A stretch of DNA of 64,000 nt from assembly GCA_028877215.1 (NCBI GenBank), contig JAPPFJ010000007.1:1-64000 (forward strand). The letters run 5' to 3'. Under the pieces are notes generated by a model, which saw only the letters and a list, made by a program, of their open reading frames with translations, did not search any database and was not told where the DNA came from. Origin of the DNA: Gemmatimonadota bacterium (GTDB lineage Bacteria; Latescibacterota; UBA2968; GCA-2709665). How positions within the stretch are numbered: position 1 is the first letter of the stretch; every line of letters begins with the position of its first letter. Positions 29,391 through 38,134 of the stretch are shown here, in pieces. The translations under genes were made by a program, and so were the position numbers.

Positions 29391-30398
29391 ATGACATTCA
29401 GACCGAGACAAGTCTACGACGATGCGCTGGTGATCGACGGATTGAGTGTGTGCAACTGGAACAGCGATGCCGTATTCCGGCAGCTGCGCGCCGGCAACTT
29501 TACGGCAATCAACGCCACCGTCTCCACGTGGGAAAACTTCATCCAGACCATGGCTCATCTCACGGCGTGGATGCGGCGGTTCCGGGAACGCGACGACATC
29601 CTGCAGGTGAAATCGACAGCAGATATACGCGCGGCCAAGCAGCAGGACAGGACCGGGATTATCCTGGGATTCCAGAACGCCTCGCCGATCGAGAACGAAC
29701 TGGATCGCCTCGGCCTTTTCCTCGCGCTTGGGGTGAGGGTGATTCAATTGACCTATCACGAGACCAACCTTCTCGGCAGCGGCTGCTGGGAACGGAACGA
29801 CGCCGGTCTCAGCAATTTCGGCGTGGATGCGGTGAAGGAGATGAACCGGCTGGGCATCCTCATCGATCTGTCGCACGTGGGGCCGCAGACGACGCTGGAC
29901 GCCATCGAAATGTCGGAGAAACCCGTCGCCATCACCCATGCCAACGCCCGTAGTTTCTGTGACCATCCACGAAACAAGGAAGAGGAAGCGTTGAAACGCC
30001 TGGCCGAAAAAGGGGGTGTTGTGGGCGCGACGTCGTACACGCCTTTCCTTCCCAATGGGTACGAAACGACCGTAGAGGATTTCGTGGACGCGATCGACGA
30101 CATGGTGGAACGGATCGGCATCGACCACGTCGCCATCGGTACCGATTCCACCCACGATCAACCGCTTGAATTCTGGCACTTCATCGCGTCGCAGCAGGGT
30201 ACCAAGTTCCCGTCCACGTTCGCTGACGGTTCCATCCCGTACACCGAAGTGAGCTTTCAGCCGAAGGGAATGGCAACGCTGGCCGAGTTCCCCAACGTCG
30301 CCGACGGGCTCGCCAACCGGGGATACAACGCCGGAGAGATCACAAAACTCCTCGGCGGAAACTGGATACGCCTGTTCGAGCAGGTGTGGAACGAATGA
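29391..30398 (+). CDS. membrane-dipeptidase-like protein (peptidase M19 family)
   Basis: A 335-residue TIM-barrel amidohydrolase-like protein. M19 features are QLTYHETNLLGSGCWE, GILIDLSHVGPQTTLDAIE, PVAITHANAR and HVAIGTDSTHDQP. The N-terminal metal motif of renal dipeptidase (H-x-D) is replaced by IDGLSVCNW, as in a subgroup of M19 homologues, so one zinc site is changed. No signal peptide is present, which suggests a cytoplasmic hydrolase. It begins 12 bp after the oxidase stop, in the same operon. Confidence 0.85.
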   Translation: MTFRPRQVYDDALVIDGLSVCNWNSDAVFRQLRAGNFTAINATVSTWENFIQTMAHLTAWMRRFRERDDILQVKSTADIRAAKQQDRTGIILGFQNASPIENELDRLGLFLALGVRVIQLTYHETNLLGSGCWERNDAGLSNFGVDAVKEMNRLGILIDLSHVGPQTTLDAIEMSEKPVAITHANARSFCDHPRNKEEEALKRLAEKGGVVGATSYTPFLPNGYETTVEDFVDAIDDMVERIGIDHVAIGTDSTHDQPLEFWHFIASQQGTKFPSTFADGSIPYTEVSFQPKGMATLAEFPNVADGLANRGYNAGEITKLLGGNWIRLFEQVWNE

Positions 30399-30532
30399 AA
30401 CAGCGCCAGGATTGAGAATTGCCCCTGCGCCGCATAGAATTTTGCTTCCTGATCCCTGACCTCACCCATGTTCCCTGTTCACCGGATCTACCGTGTTGTT
30501 GAAGGAACAAGCCGTACAGTTGATATTTCTCG

Positions 30533-30564
30533 TTGCACGTTGTCATACAATGTGATATATTGTA
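30533..30564 (+). promoter_or_regulatory. toxin-antitoxin promoter and operator
   Basis: TTGCAC (30533-30538), a 17-bp spacer and TATATT (30556-30561) form a promoter whose -10 lies inside the inverted repeat TACAAT-n7-ATTGTA (30546-30564). The ATG follows only 7 bp after the -10, so the transcript is probably leaderless. The palindrome is a natural operator for the RHH antitoxin. Confidence 0.65.
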
Positions 30565-30568
30565 ATAC

Positions 30569-30802
30569 ATGAATACGACACTCACGGTACGCACCGACCG
30601 GACCATGCGTGAGGCGCTGGAAGAACGCGCTCAGGCGCAGGGATTGACGGTCTCAGAACTCGTGCGTCGGTTGCTTGAAGAAGCCATAGCGGAACGTCCG
30701 CTGGCGCAGCGCGTCGGACATTTGAAGGGGCGTCTCGAACTCTCCGACCCCGGCGGCGACTCGTGGCGAAATCGCCTGCGTGAGCGGAACTGGCGCACAT
30801 GA
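30569..30802 (+). CDS. ribbon-helix-helix antitoxin
   Basis: A 77-residue protein with an N-terminal RHH DNA-binding fold (TLTVRTDRTMREALEERA, then GLTVSELVRRLLEEAI) and a basic C-terminal tail that would wrap the toxin. Its stop overlaps the PIN toxin ATG by 4 bp (ATGA), typical of coupled type II modules. The protein presumably represses its own promoter through the adjacent palindrome. Confidence 0.85.
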   Translation: MNTTLTVRTDRTMREALEERAQAQGLTVSELVRRLLEEAIAERPLAQRVGHLKGRLELSDPGGDSWRNRLRERNWRT

Positions 30803-31230
30803 CGTCCTGGCTGCTGGACACCGGTCCGCTGGTCGGGTATCTGAACGCCGCGGATCCCGCCCACCAGGACGTTGGCGACGCGCTCGACGGCTTTAGCGGA
30901 CAGCTCTGCACGACCGGTGCGGTCATTACGGAAGCCATGCATTTCGTGGGGGGAAGTCCGTCCGGGCCTCGGCTGCTCGCCGAATTCGTCACAACCGCCA
31001 GGATTCGGGTATTCGATTTCGCTCAGCCCGCTGCCTTGCGCCGGTGTGCGACATTGATGGAAAAATACGCGGATACGCCGATGGACTATGCGGACGCGAC
31101 ACTCGTGCTTCTGGCCGAACGGGTCAATTGTTTCGATATCCTGACCCTCGACCGCCGCGGGTTTTCGACCTACCGGTCCGCCGAAAGTCACGGTTTTCGC
31201 CTGGTCCTTGACTCTGGGCTGACTCAATGA
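30799..31230 (+). CDS. PIN-domain toxin (VapC-like ribonuclease)
   Basis: A 143-residue PIN protein. Acidic catalytic residues appear in LLDTGPLVGYLN (Asp7), TEAMHF (Glu), MDYADATLV and DILTLDRRGF. It probably cleaves RNA when unneutralised. It is coupled to the RHH antitoxin upstream, and its stop overlaps the ATG of the porin gene. Confidence 0.88.
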   Translation: MTSWLLDTGPLVGYLNAADPAHQDVGDALDGFSGQLCTTGAVITEAMHFVGGSPSGPRLLAEFVTTARIRVFDFAQPAALRRCATLMEKYADTPMDYADATLVLLAERVNCFDILTLDRRGFSTYRSAESHGFRLVLDSGLTQ

Positions 31231-32495
31231 ACAAGGCGATCAACGATCCGAATTTCCCTTGTAGAGCGATTTGGACGGTGCAGCGGGGTACGCTGGTTGG
31301 CGAATTGACATCCAGGTTGCGCTGTCTGATTATATGCCTGCTGCTGAGCGGCTCGATCCCCGCCCCTTTGTCGGCCGAAACAGACGCCGCTTCCCGCCCT
31401 GTGTCCGCGCAATTCGGGTACATCGGAGACCTGCTTCACAACGCGTCCGGCGGGATCAGAAACGGATCCGCCTATCTGCAGAACGTCGATGCTGTTTTCA
31501 CATTCGACCTCAGGCGGATCATTGGAAGTGGGGGCGGGTCGTTGTTCGCCTATCTGCTCTGGAACAACGCGTCGACGTTTTCTGACCGCTATTCGGGCGA
31601 TACGCAGGTCGTTTCCAACATCGACGCGGAACAGGCGTTCCGGCTATACGAGTTCTGGTACCAACATCCCTTTACGGAAGGGCTGAACCTGAAGATCGGG
31701 CTCTACGATCTCAACAGCGAGTTCGATGCGGTCGATTCGGCGGCGTGGTTCCTGAACGGGTCGCACGGAATCGTGCCCACGTATTCCCAGACCGGGGAAC
31801 GAGGACCATCGATTTTTCCGGCCACTTCGCTGGCCGGGCGTCTCGAATGGAAGGCGGGCAACAATCTTGTGAGGTATGCGCTGCTCGACGCGGTGCCCGG
31901 CGACCCGGACAATCCCTCTGCCACCGCGGTCAAGCTGAGCAGCAACGAGGGCGTACTTCATGCCCTGGAGTACAACCATAACCTTTCCGATGCCCTCCGT
32001 CTGGGTTTCGGCGCGTTCTTGTACAGCGCGGAATTCGAGGCGATTCGTGAGACCAGCGCCGGTGGGAATCCCGCGCGCCGGGACGGCAATGCAGGCTGGT
32101 ATGGCTTTGCTGAAGGACCTGTATACAACGACGCGACGCTCGGACGGACCGCATCGGCTTTCGTACGATACGGGACCGCCAATGGCGCGCTGAATCCCTT
32201 TGATCGCTACTTCGGCGCAGGGATGATGATGTCCGGCTTCGTTCCCCGCAGGCCCGACGACGAGATAGGAATTTCCATGGCCATGGCGCGGTGTGGCATG
32301 GTCTATCGGGCTGCGGCCGGCGCGGAACGCCACGAGACCGCCTTCGAATTGACGTATGTCCTGCCGATCACGGACAGGTTGCAGATCCAGCCGGACCTGC
32401 AATACATCCTCAATCCCGGCGCCGATCCGGATCTCGAGAACGCCATGGTTCTGGGCATCCGGCTGGAGCTGAACCACGGATTTCACCACCGATAG
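31227..32495 (+). CDS. OprB-family carbohydrate porin
   Basis: A 422-residue outer-membrane porin. An internal hydrophobic signal segment (about residues 32-50) ends near PLSAET. The OprB pattern includes QFGYIGDLLHNASGG, FRLYEFWYQ, LKIGLYDLNSEFD, WFLNGSHGI, GWYGFAEGPVYND and LQIQPDLQYILNPG, ending in a terminal strand. The long N-terminal extension before the signal suggests that the real start may lie nearer residue 25-30. The start shown overlaps the toxin stop, which may be coincidental. Confidence 0.85.
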   Translation: MNKAINDPNFPCRAIWTVQRGTLVGELTSRLRCLIICLLLSGSIPAPLSAETDAASRPVSAQFGYIGDLLHNASGGIRNGSAYLQNVDAVFTFDLRRIIGSGGGSLFAYLLWNNASTFSDRYSGDTQVVSNIDAEQAFRLYEFWYQHPFTEGLNLKIGLYDLNSEFDAVDSAAWFLNGSHGIVPTYSQTGERGPSIFPATSLAGRLEWKAGNNLVRYALLDAVPGDPDNPSATAVKLSSNEGVLHALEYNHNLSDALRLGFGAFLYSAEFEAIRETSAGGNPARRDGNAGWYGFAEGPVYNDATLGRTASAFVRYGTANGALNPFDRYFGAGMMMSGFVPRRPDDEIGISMAMARCGMVYRAAAGAERHETAFELTYVLPITDRLQIQPDLQYILNPGADPDLENAMVLGIRLELNHGFHHR

Positions 32496-32666
32496 CGTCC
32501 GTGTGCGCCTGTCGTTCATTCCGCGTCCAACCCATCCTCGGATCACGACTACGTATCATCTGTAGAGAGTTCATTCCTGGAACGGGTCGGCGAAAATGGA
32601 AATACGGAACACGCTGTACAGTTAGCTCCCGTCGAGACGGTATCCCGATTTGATGTGAAAGCGGAC

Positions 32667-32694
32667 TTGACGTGAGTCCGCTTGTATGTATATT
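32667..32694 (+). promoter_or_regulatory. promoter of the BrnT-BrnA module
   Basis: TTGACG (32667-32672), a 16-bp spacer and TATATT (32689-32694), located about 37 bp before the toxin ATG. The -35 box lies inside the inverted repeat GCGGACT/AGTCCGC (32661-32681), a possible operator. Confidence 0.55.
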
Positions 32695-32730
32695 TATGTG
32701 TATAAAATCATGTTAATTTTGTGAGTTCGA

Positions 32731-33018
32731 ATGAGGTCGAACGTCGTCTTTGAATGGGATGACAAGAAGGACCGTCTCAACCGGCGCAAACACGGCGTCT
32801 CTTTCGCCAGTGCCTAGCAGGCGTTCATGGACCCGAGTCGTGTTATCGCCATTGATCGAAAACATAGCACCTCCGAGGAAACGCGGTATTTCTGTTTTGG
32901 ACGGGTTGAAGATAGAGTATTGACAGTGCGTTTTACGTTCCGAAAAGGCAACATTCGCATATTTGGCGCCGGATATTGGCGCGAAGGACGGAGACGTTAT
33001 GAGCAAACCGAAATTTGA
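32731..33018 (+). pseudogene. brnT: BrnT-family toxin interrupted by an amber codon
   Basis: The frame from ATG 32731 encodes a BrnT ribonuclease-like toxin: FEWDDKKDRLNRRKHGVSFASA, then TAG at 32815-32817, then QAFMDPSRVIAIDRKHSTSEETRYFCFGR and a C-terminal RFTFRKGNIRIFGAGYWREGRR in the same frame. Only this single in-frame TAG breaks an otherwise complete 95-codon gene. The catalytic-type residues of the family lie after the stop. Either the toxin is dead or the amber codon is read through. The brnA antitoxin overlaps the 3' end and is intact. Confidence 0.8.
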
Positions 33019-33256
33019 AAATGCACCGGCAGAACTTGCGGAGGCAATTGAACAGGCCGAAGTGATTCAGGACTTTCTGCCGCCACCGGACCGGCTTGTC
33101 CTCAGGGAGGAAACCGTACGGGTGACGCTCAATCTCAACAAGAGGAGCGTGGATTTCTTCAAGTCAAGCGCGCGGCAGAACGGCGTACCCTATCAGAGCA
33201 TGATTCGGAAAGTGCTGGACATTTACGCTGAGCGTTATCTGGCGGCGCGGTCGTGA
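32999..33256 (+). CDS. brnA: BrnA-family antitoxin
   Basis: An 85-residue antitoxin with the FLPPPDRL motif followed by a ribbon-helix-helix-like C-terminus (VRVTLNLNKRSVDFFKSSARQNGVPYQSMIRKVLDIYA). The ATG at 32999 overlaps the brnT end, as in other BrnTA modules. It is intact although its toxin carries an amber codon. Confidence 0.82.
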   Translation: MSKPKFENAPAELAEAIEQAEVIQDFLPPPDRLVLREETVRVTLNLNKRSVDFFKSSARQNGVPYQSMIRKVLDIYAERYLAARS

Positions 33257-33282
33257 GCGGCAGAGATTTCGGTCGCGGAGGC

Positions 33283-33307
33283 TCCCCCGACTGATCGCGT
33301 CGGGGGG
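33283..33307 (+). terminator. GC-rich hairpin after brnA
   Basis: TCCCCCGAC/GTCGGGGGG with a 7-nt loop lies 27 bp after the antitoxin stop. It lacks a T-run and may act together with the stronger hairpin downstream. Confidence 0.4.
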
Positions 33308-33378
33308 ATATCGCAAACTGTCACTTTACCCACCGGTAAGGTGCCTCAGGCAATTTTCGGGACGGGGACTCAAGAGAA

Positions 33379-33418
33379 AAAGAGGGAGTTGAAGGCATCC
33401 GCCTTCAACTCCCTCTTT
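33379..33418. terminator. strong bidirectional terminator
   Basis: A perfect 18-bp stem (33379-33396 with 33401-33418, arms AAAGAGGGAG.../...CTCCCTCTTT) with loop ATCC and A/T-rich flanks isolates the BrnTA module from the ABC exporter genes. Confidence 0.85.
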
Positions 33419-33596
33419 GATTTCCCACGTAAATAATATAACAAGAATCAATCCGAAAGTCAAGAATATAAATTATTTATAAATATTCACTTAAGTGCGG
33501 TTTTTCCATTGAAGACGTGCGATACATGAGTTATTTTTGTCTGACTTACCGCCGGATGGATTTGAGCGATAGTCGAACGCGTGTAAGGAGCCTCCG
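33419..33596 (+). promoter_or_regulatory. AT-rich upstream region of the exporter genes
   Basis: The segment 33427-33490 is strongly AT-rich compared with the surroundings and contains several TATAAA/TAAATT-like boxes. It should hold the promoter for the two exporter genes, but no single -35/-10 pair stands out. Confidence 0.35.
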
Positions 33597-35504
33597 ATGA
33601 TGCCGCGATCCGACCTCGAATACTGGAACCGCCGCGAGAACGCAAGCGCGATTTTCGCGAACCTGCGCTGGAGCTGGAGCCACATCCGTGCCCACGCGGG
33701 GCCGGCGGCGCTCTGGCTGATCGTCATTCACATTCTCCTTGGTATCCAGCCTGCCCTGCTCATCCACGTCACCAGGCACCTCGTCGACGCCGTGGTCGAT
33801 GCGGCCGGCGGCGGCCCGTCCGGCTTTGACGATATCCTGCCCTGGCTGATTGCATTCGGCCTGATCCAACTGGCAACCAACGACGTCCTGTGGCACCTGC
33901 GCGATGTCTTCCACCTGCGCCTGGAGCAGAATCTTGCCCACGTTCTGGGCCGCCGCCTTCTGGAACGATCGTCGCGGCTGCCCCTGCTGTTCTTCGATGT
34001 AAGTGAGACGCACGACCGCCTCGAACGCGCGCGCGATCCGGGGCGCAAACCCGGGCGGCTATTTTTCAACGCTCTGCACTTTTCCCAGGCCGCTATCACG
34101 GCCGTCTCGGTATCAGCGATGTTCGCGCCGGTTTCCGTATGGATCTCGGTGGCCATGCTGGGAGCGCTGGCGCCGCTTGTCCGCATGGAAATCCGACAGA
34201 GCCGGATGTTCATGGCGTTCACCTACGGCGAGACGCCGGAGGAGCGCCGCGCCGGGTACGTGAACCGGCTCCTGACGGGCCGGTCGGAGCAGAAGGAAAC
34301 GCGGCTATTCGGCCTGGACGCGCCATTGACCGATCGTTGGCGACGGATGCGCCAGGTACTGCGGGAACGTCTGCTGGATCAGCGCCGACGCCAAGTCGTC
34401 TTGAGCATACCTGTTACGGGTTTCCACGTGGCTGTCGGTGTTGGCGTTGCGGTCATCCTTGCGATCCTGCTGGGGGACCGGGTTCTCACGCCCGGGCGAT
34501 TCGTCGCGCTCTTTCAGGGCGTGGGCGACATGCTGCGTGCGGGAGGCAGTCTCGGTTTCAGTTCCAGGGAGTTGCAGGCTCGTTCCGCCGAGGTCGGCTA
34601 TGTGCGCGAGTTCTTCGATCACCAGGATGGCAACCTACCAGAAAGCGAAACGACGGACGGTACGTCGGATCCCGCGTCCTTTCCCCGACCCCTGCGGGAA
34701 GGTCTGGTCGTGGACAACGTCCGCTTCACCTACCCGACGTCCGCTGCAGGCGACGAGGCACCGTCCGTGCTGAACGGCGTCACATTTCGGCTGGCCCCGG
34801 GCGAACGCGTCGCCCTCGTCGGCGACAATGGCGCCGGCAAGTCCACCCTCGCAAAGATCCTTCTCGGTCTTTACACCCCCACGTCAGGACGAGTGACAGC
34901 CGATGGCATCGACTACCGTGATATAGACCCCGAGAGCCAGGCCGGCGCCGTGAGCGCGGCCTTCCAGGATTTCTCCCGGTTCGAATTCACGCTCGGACAA
35001 TCCATCGGCGTCGGAACGCTGGACGGTTCGGGCGAGGGACCGGCCAGCGAACTGTGGCCCTCCTGGCTGCAACCGGATATGGCGGTGGTCCCGGAGGCAG
35101 CGCGCCGCGCCGGCGTTGACGAGATCGCCGACCGGCTTCCCGGTGGCTACGAAACCCCGGTCGGACACGTCTTCGACGGAGGGCAGGGTCTCTCCGGCGG
35201 TGAGTGGCAGCGAATCGCCATCGCGCGCGCCTTCACCGGGGATCCGGAACTGCTCATCCTCGACGAGCCGGCCGCAGCCCTCGATGCAATGGCGGAGGCC
35301 GAACTCTACCGGCAGTTCGCCGAACTCCTTCACGGTCGGACCGCCCTTCTGATCAGCCACAGGCTCGGTTCAGCACGCATGGCCGAACGCATCCTCGTAC
35401 TCGGGCAGGGCCGTATCGTGGAGGAGGGCTGCCACGACGACCTGGTGGCCAAAGGGGGCGTTTACGCAGGTATGTGGGAGGAACAGGCTTCGTGGTACAG
35501 GTAG
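33597..35504 (+). CDS. ABC exporter, fused permease/ATPase (subunit 1)
   Basis: A 635-residue half-transporter: an N-terminal membrane domain (about residues 1-330, with hydrophobic spans near 40-60, 75-95, 165-200 and 275-300) and a C-terminal ATPase with Walker A GDNGAGKSTLAKILLG, signature GLSGGEWQRIAIARAF, Walker B ELLILDEPAAALD and H-loop LISHRLGS. An unusual insertion lies between Walker A and the signature (about 480-510). The gene overlaps the next exporter, so a heterodimer is likely. The substrate is unknown; such pairs often export peptides or lipids. Confidence 0.88.
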   Translation: MMPRSDLEYWNRRENASAIFANLRWSWSHIRAHAGPAALWLIVIHILLGIQPALLIHVTRHLVDAVVDAAGGGPSGFDDILPWLIAFGLIQLATNDVLWHLRDVFHLRLEQNLAHVLGRRLLERSSRLPLLFFDVSETHDRLERARDPGRKPGRLFFNALHFSQAAITAVSVSAMFAPVSVWISVAMLGALAPLVRMEIRQSRMFMAFTYGETPEERRAGYVNRLLTGRSEQKETRLFGLDAPLTDRWRRMRQVLRERLLDQRRRQVVLSIPVTGFHVAVGVGVAVILAILLGDRVLTPGRFVALFQGVGDMLRAGGSLGFSSRELQARSAEVGYVREFFDHQDGNLPESETTDGTSDPASFPRPLREGLVVDNVRFTYPTSAAGDEAPSVLNGVTFRLAPGERVALVGDNGAGKSTLAKILLGLYTPTSGRVTADGIDYRDIDPESQAGAVSAAFQDFSRFEFTLGQSIGVGTLDGSGEGPASELWPSWLQPDMAVVPEAARRAGVDEIADRLPGGYETPVGHVFDGGQGLSGGEWQRIAIARAFTGDPELLILDEPAAALDAMAEAELYRQFAELLHGRTALLISHRLGSARMAERILVLGQGRIVEEGCHDDLVAKGGVYAGMWEEQASWYR

Positions 35505-37309
35505 AATCCGATCCTGTCAAGCAGCGTCCGCGCGGTCTCCGGACACTCATCAGGTTCCTGGGCTGGATGATCCGCATCGATCCCTGGCGTTCGGTCCTAT
35601 CCCTTTTCCTGGAGTTCACGAGCGGCCTGCTGCCGGCCGCGAACGTCTGGGTCGTACGTGAACTGTTCGATCACAGTGTTGGTGTCTACGAGGGCCGGGT
35701 TCCCGTCAACTCGATGCTACCCTGGCTCGCGGGTTGGGCGTCCGTTACGCTCGCCGAAATCGGCCTCCGGACGTGGTCGCGTACCATCCTGCTCGAGCGA
35801 CTCAAGCAGGAGATGGAAGACCGGCTTCTCGAGCAACTCCAGATCAAGTCCCGGTCTCTCCGTCTGGATGTCTTCGAGCGGGCTGATTTCCACGACCTAA
35901 TGCGGCGCGCGCAGGTGGCGGCCACGCCCGGCTTTTTCCTTAACCTGCTTGGTGCGATCTACCGGATCCTGACCGGAGGGCTGACCGTGGTTTCCGTTGG
36001 CATCGTCGTCGGGTTCTGGGACCCGTACCTGCTCGTCGCAATCCTCCTCGTCTCGCTGCCGCCGCCGCTTGCCGGCCTCTACCACAACGTGCACGAGTTC
36101 TACCTGGAACGGCGCCAGACCCAGGCGCAGCGTCTGCGCGCATACCTGGAGCGTATCCTGACAGAGAAGGAGGACGCGAAGGAGGTTCGGGTGTTTCGGC
36201 TCGGGACGGTCCTGGCCGGATGGTGGGATCACCTGTATTGGCAGGTCGCGGATCCCTTGTACCACCAGAGACGCAGACATCACGCCACCGGTGGCTGCCT
36301 GTCCGCCGTCAGCCTGTCGGCATTTGCCGGCGCCGTCGGCTGGTCGGCTTGGGCGGTCCTCGGGGGCGGGCTGTCCGCGGGACAGTTCGCGGCAATGCTG
36401 ATCGCCCTGCGCCAGGCGCGAACGGGCGTCGACCACCTCGTAAACCGCATGAGCTTTCTTGCCATTCAGCTGTTGAACATCGCCGACCTGTTCACCTACC
36501 TGGACCTCGGCCCCGAAGACCCGCACGGCGGCGCCGACATCTCCACGCTCGAGACAGCGGCGATCACAACCAAAGACCTCTCCTTCCGCTATCCTAAGGC
36601 TGAGCAACACGCTCTCAGCGGCGTCAGCCTGACCATACGGCCCGGCGAGCGGGTCGCCCTGGTCGGCCCGAACGGATCCGGCAAGACCACTCTGGTAAAA
36701 GTCCTGTTGGGGTTGTTCCGTCAGAGCGCGGGCGAACTGAACTACGGCGAACTGCCCGCGAGCCGGACGAACCGTGAAACGTTATGGAACCGGTCCACCG
36801 CGGTCTTTCAGGACTACACCCGCTTTGGCTTTACGCTTGGTGAGAACATTGGTTTCGGACACTGGGAGCGGATGCGGGAACCCGGCGAAATCGAACGCGC
36901 GGCGCGCCGGGGCGGGGCCGACACGGTCGCCGGTCGGCTCGCGAAGGGATATGAAACCCCACTTGGCAGAGAGTTCGAAGGCGCGACGGAACTGTCAGGC
37001 GGGGAGTGGCAGCGGGTCGCAATCTCCAGGGGATTCATGCGGGACGCCGACCTCGTCGTGCTCGACGAGCCGACCGCCTCTCTGGACCCAAAGGCCGAGG
37101 CAGACATCTTCCGCCGCTTTCTCGACATGGCCGGCGGTCGGACCACGATCGTGGTCTCACACCGGCTGGGCTCGGCCCGGATGTGCGACCGGATCCTCGT
37201 CCTCAAGGATGGGCGGCTCGTGGAAGAAGGATCTCACGACGAACTGATCGTCCGAAACGGAGAATATGCCCGGATGTGGGCGCTGCAGGCGGGATGGTAT
37301 GAAGGGTAG
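35492..37309 (+). CDS. ABC exporter, fused permease/ATPase (subunit 2)
   Basis: A 605-residue partner of the preceding half-transporter, starting at GTG 35492 inside the end of subunit 1. The open frame extends much further upstream, but that part lies inside the subunit 1 coding sequence. The membrane domain spans about residues 1-340. The ATPase shows Walker A GPNGSGKTTLVKVLLG, signature ELSGGEWQRVAISRGF, Walker B DLVVLDEPTASLD and VSHRLGS. The ATPase halves of the two subunits are alike, consistent with an old duplication. Confidence 0.88.
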   Translation: MVQVESDPVKQRPRGLRTLIRFLGWMIRIDPWRSVLSLFLEFTSGLLPAANVWVVRELFDHSVGVYEGRVPVNSMLPWLAGWASVTLAEIGLRTWSRTILLERLKQEMEDRLLEQLQIKSRSLRLDVFERADFHDLMRRAQVAATPGFFLNLLGAIYRILTGGLTVVSVGIVVGFWDPYLLVAILLVSLPPPLAGLYHNVHEFYLERRQTQAQRLRAYLERILTEKEDAKEVRVFRLGTVLAGWWDHLYWQVADPLYHQRRRHHATGGCLSAVSLSAFAGAVGWSAWAVLGGGLSAGQFAAMLIALRQARTGVDHLVNRMSFLAIQLLNIADLFTYLDLGPEDPHGGADISTLETAAITTKDLSFRYPKAEQHALSGVSLTIRPGERVALVGPNGSGKTTLVKVLLGLFRQSAGELNYGELPASRTNRETLWNRSTAVFQDYTRFGFTLGENIGFGHWERMREPGEIERAARRGGADTVAGRLAKGYETPLGREFEGATELSGGEWQRVAISRGFMRDADLVVLDEPTASLDPKAEADIFRRFLDMAGGRTTIVVSHRLGSARMCDRILVLKDGRLVEEGSHDELIVRNGEYARMWALQAGWYEG

Positions 37310-37359
37310 GAGACGTATTGCTTCGGGATACACTCTTTGCGCTCTTTCAACGCGCACGT

Positions 37360-37887
37360 TCAACCCCGAAGTTGGTCGATTGCTTCATCCACTGAATGGA
37401 TGGCTCCAGTTGCAGGCTCGTTCTTCCTATGGAGAATTATAATATTCCACCGAATTTCTCGAATCAATGCTGCAAGCGATTGAAGATTGTCCATAACCCC
37501 CGTGGTTGCGTCGAATATCGGCTCATCGAATTCCTCGAATAACTCTAACGACGGGGAAATGTCATCGATCATTTCCTTTGCCATGGATTCTCCGCTATTC
37601 ATCCCCTCGATCGCAGTTTTCGCATCACCGTTACACAGCGCCAGATATTCTCCTGGGTTCTTCTCTAAAAAATCCAATCCCCGTCTCAATTCTCCGATGG
37701 CTTCGAGGGTCAGAGAATCAAGCCGGCTTAAAGCTGCCCTGGTGCGGGAAGATAGTTCTCTAAAACTGGACATCTTCCTCTTCAGATCTCGTATCTGCCC
37801 CTCTTTACCGCTAATGGGAAGCGTATCGCGTTGCGCCCAGATAGATGCAACCTGCGACATACACGACATATCCAAAACCTGAGGCAT
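37360..37887 (-). CDS. hypothetical helical protein, low GC
   Basis: A 175-residue protein of unknown family, largely helical with coiled-coil-like stretches (about 30-90 and 105-175) and no signal peptide or membrane span. AAGGAG lies 8 bp before the ATG and a good promoter lies upstream. Its base composition is clearly lower in GC than its neighbours, suggesting recent transfer. It stands at the boundary between the exporter genes and the defence island. Confidence 0.6.
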   Translation of the reverse strand: MPQVLDMSCMSQVASIWAQRDTLPISGKEGQIRDLKRKMSSFRELSSRTRAALSRLDSLTLEAIGELRRGLDFLEKNPGEYLALCNGDAKTAIEGMNSGESMAKEMIDDISPSLELFEEFDEPIFDATTGVMDNLQSLAALIREIRWNIIILHRKNEPATGAIHSVDEAIDQLRG

Positions 37888-37932
37888 CGTCTGACTCCTT
37901 TCGGGGGGAAACGTCTCCGTCGGATACGAAAA

Positions 37933-37961
37933 AAAGTATGTCTACCGATCCCCCATGTCAA
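37933..37961 (-). promoter_or_regulatory. promoter of the 175-residue helical protein
   Basis: On the minus strand TTGACA (37956-37961) and TACTTT (37933-37938) are separated by 17 bp, about 46 bp upstream of the start codon. Confidence 0.6.
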
Positions 37962-38134
37962 GCCATTTTCCCTAAAAACTTTGTATATCTCCATGACATC
38001 TTTGCGGCGCCCAACATTCATGTATGTCTGTTGGTTTAGATCCGAAGCGACGGATCATGGCGTTGACCACGGAACACATTAGGACTGAACTCGCCCTTGT
38101 CACGTAGAGGCTTATGCCAGTGAAATCGAGCAAC

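Noticed and set aside
33379..33418. The 40-bp palindrome as a mobile-element end or attachment site
   Set aside because: A perfect hairpin with T/A flanks after a gene module is adequately explained as a terminator.
35204..35491. A 96-residue N-terminal extension of the second ABC exporter
   Set aside because: It lies inside the ATPase domain of the first exporter gene in another frame and is rich in Arg and Gly; GTG 35492 is the plausible start.
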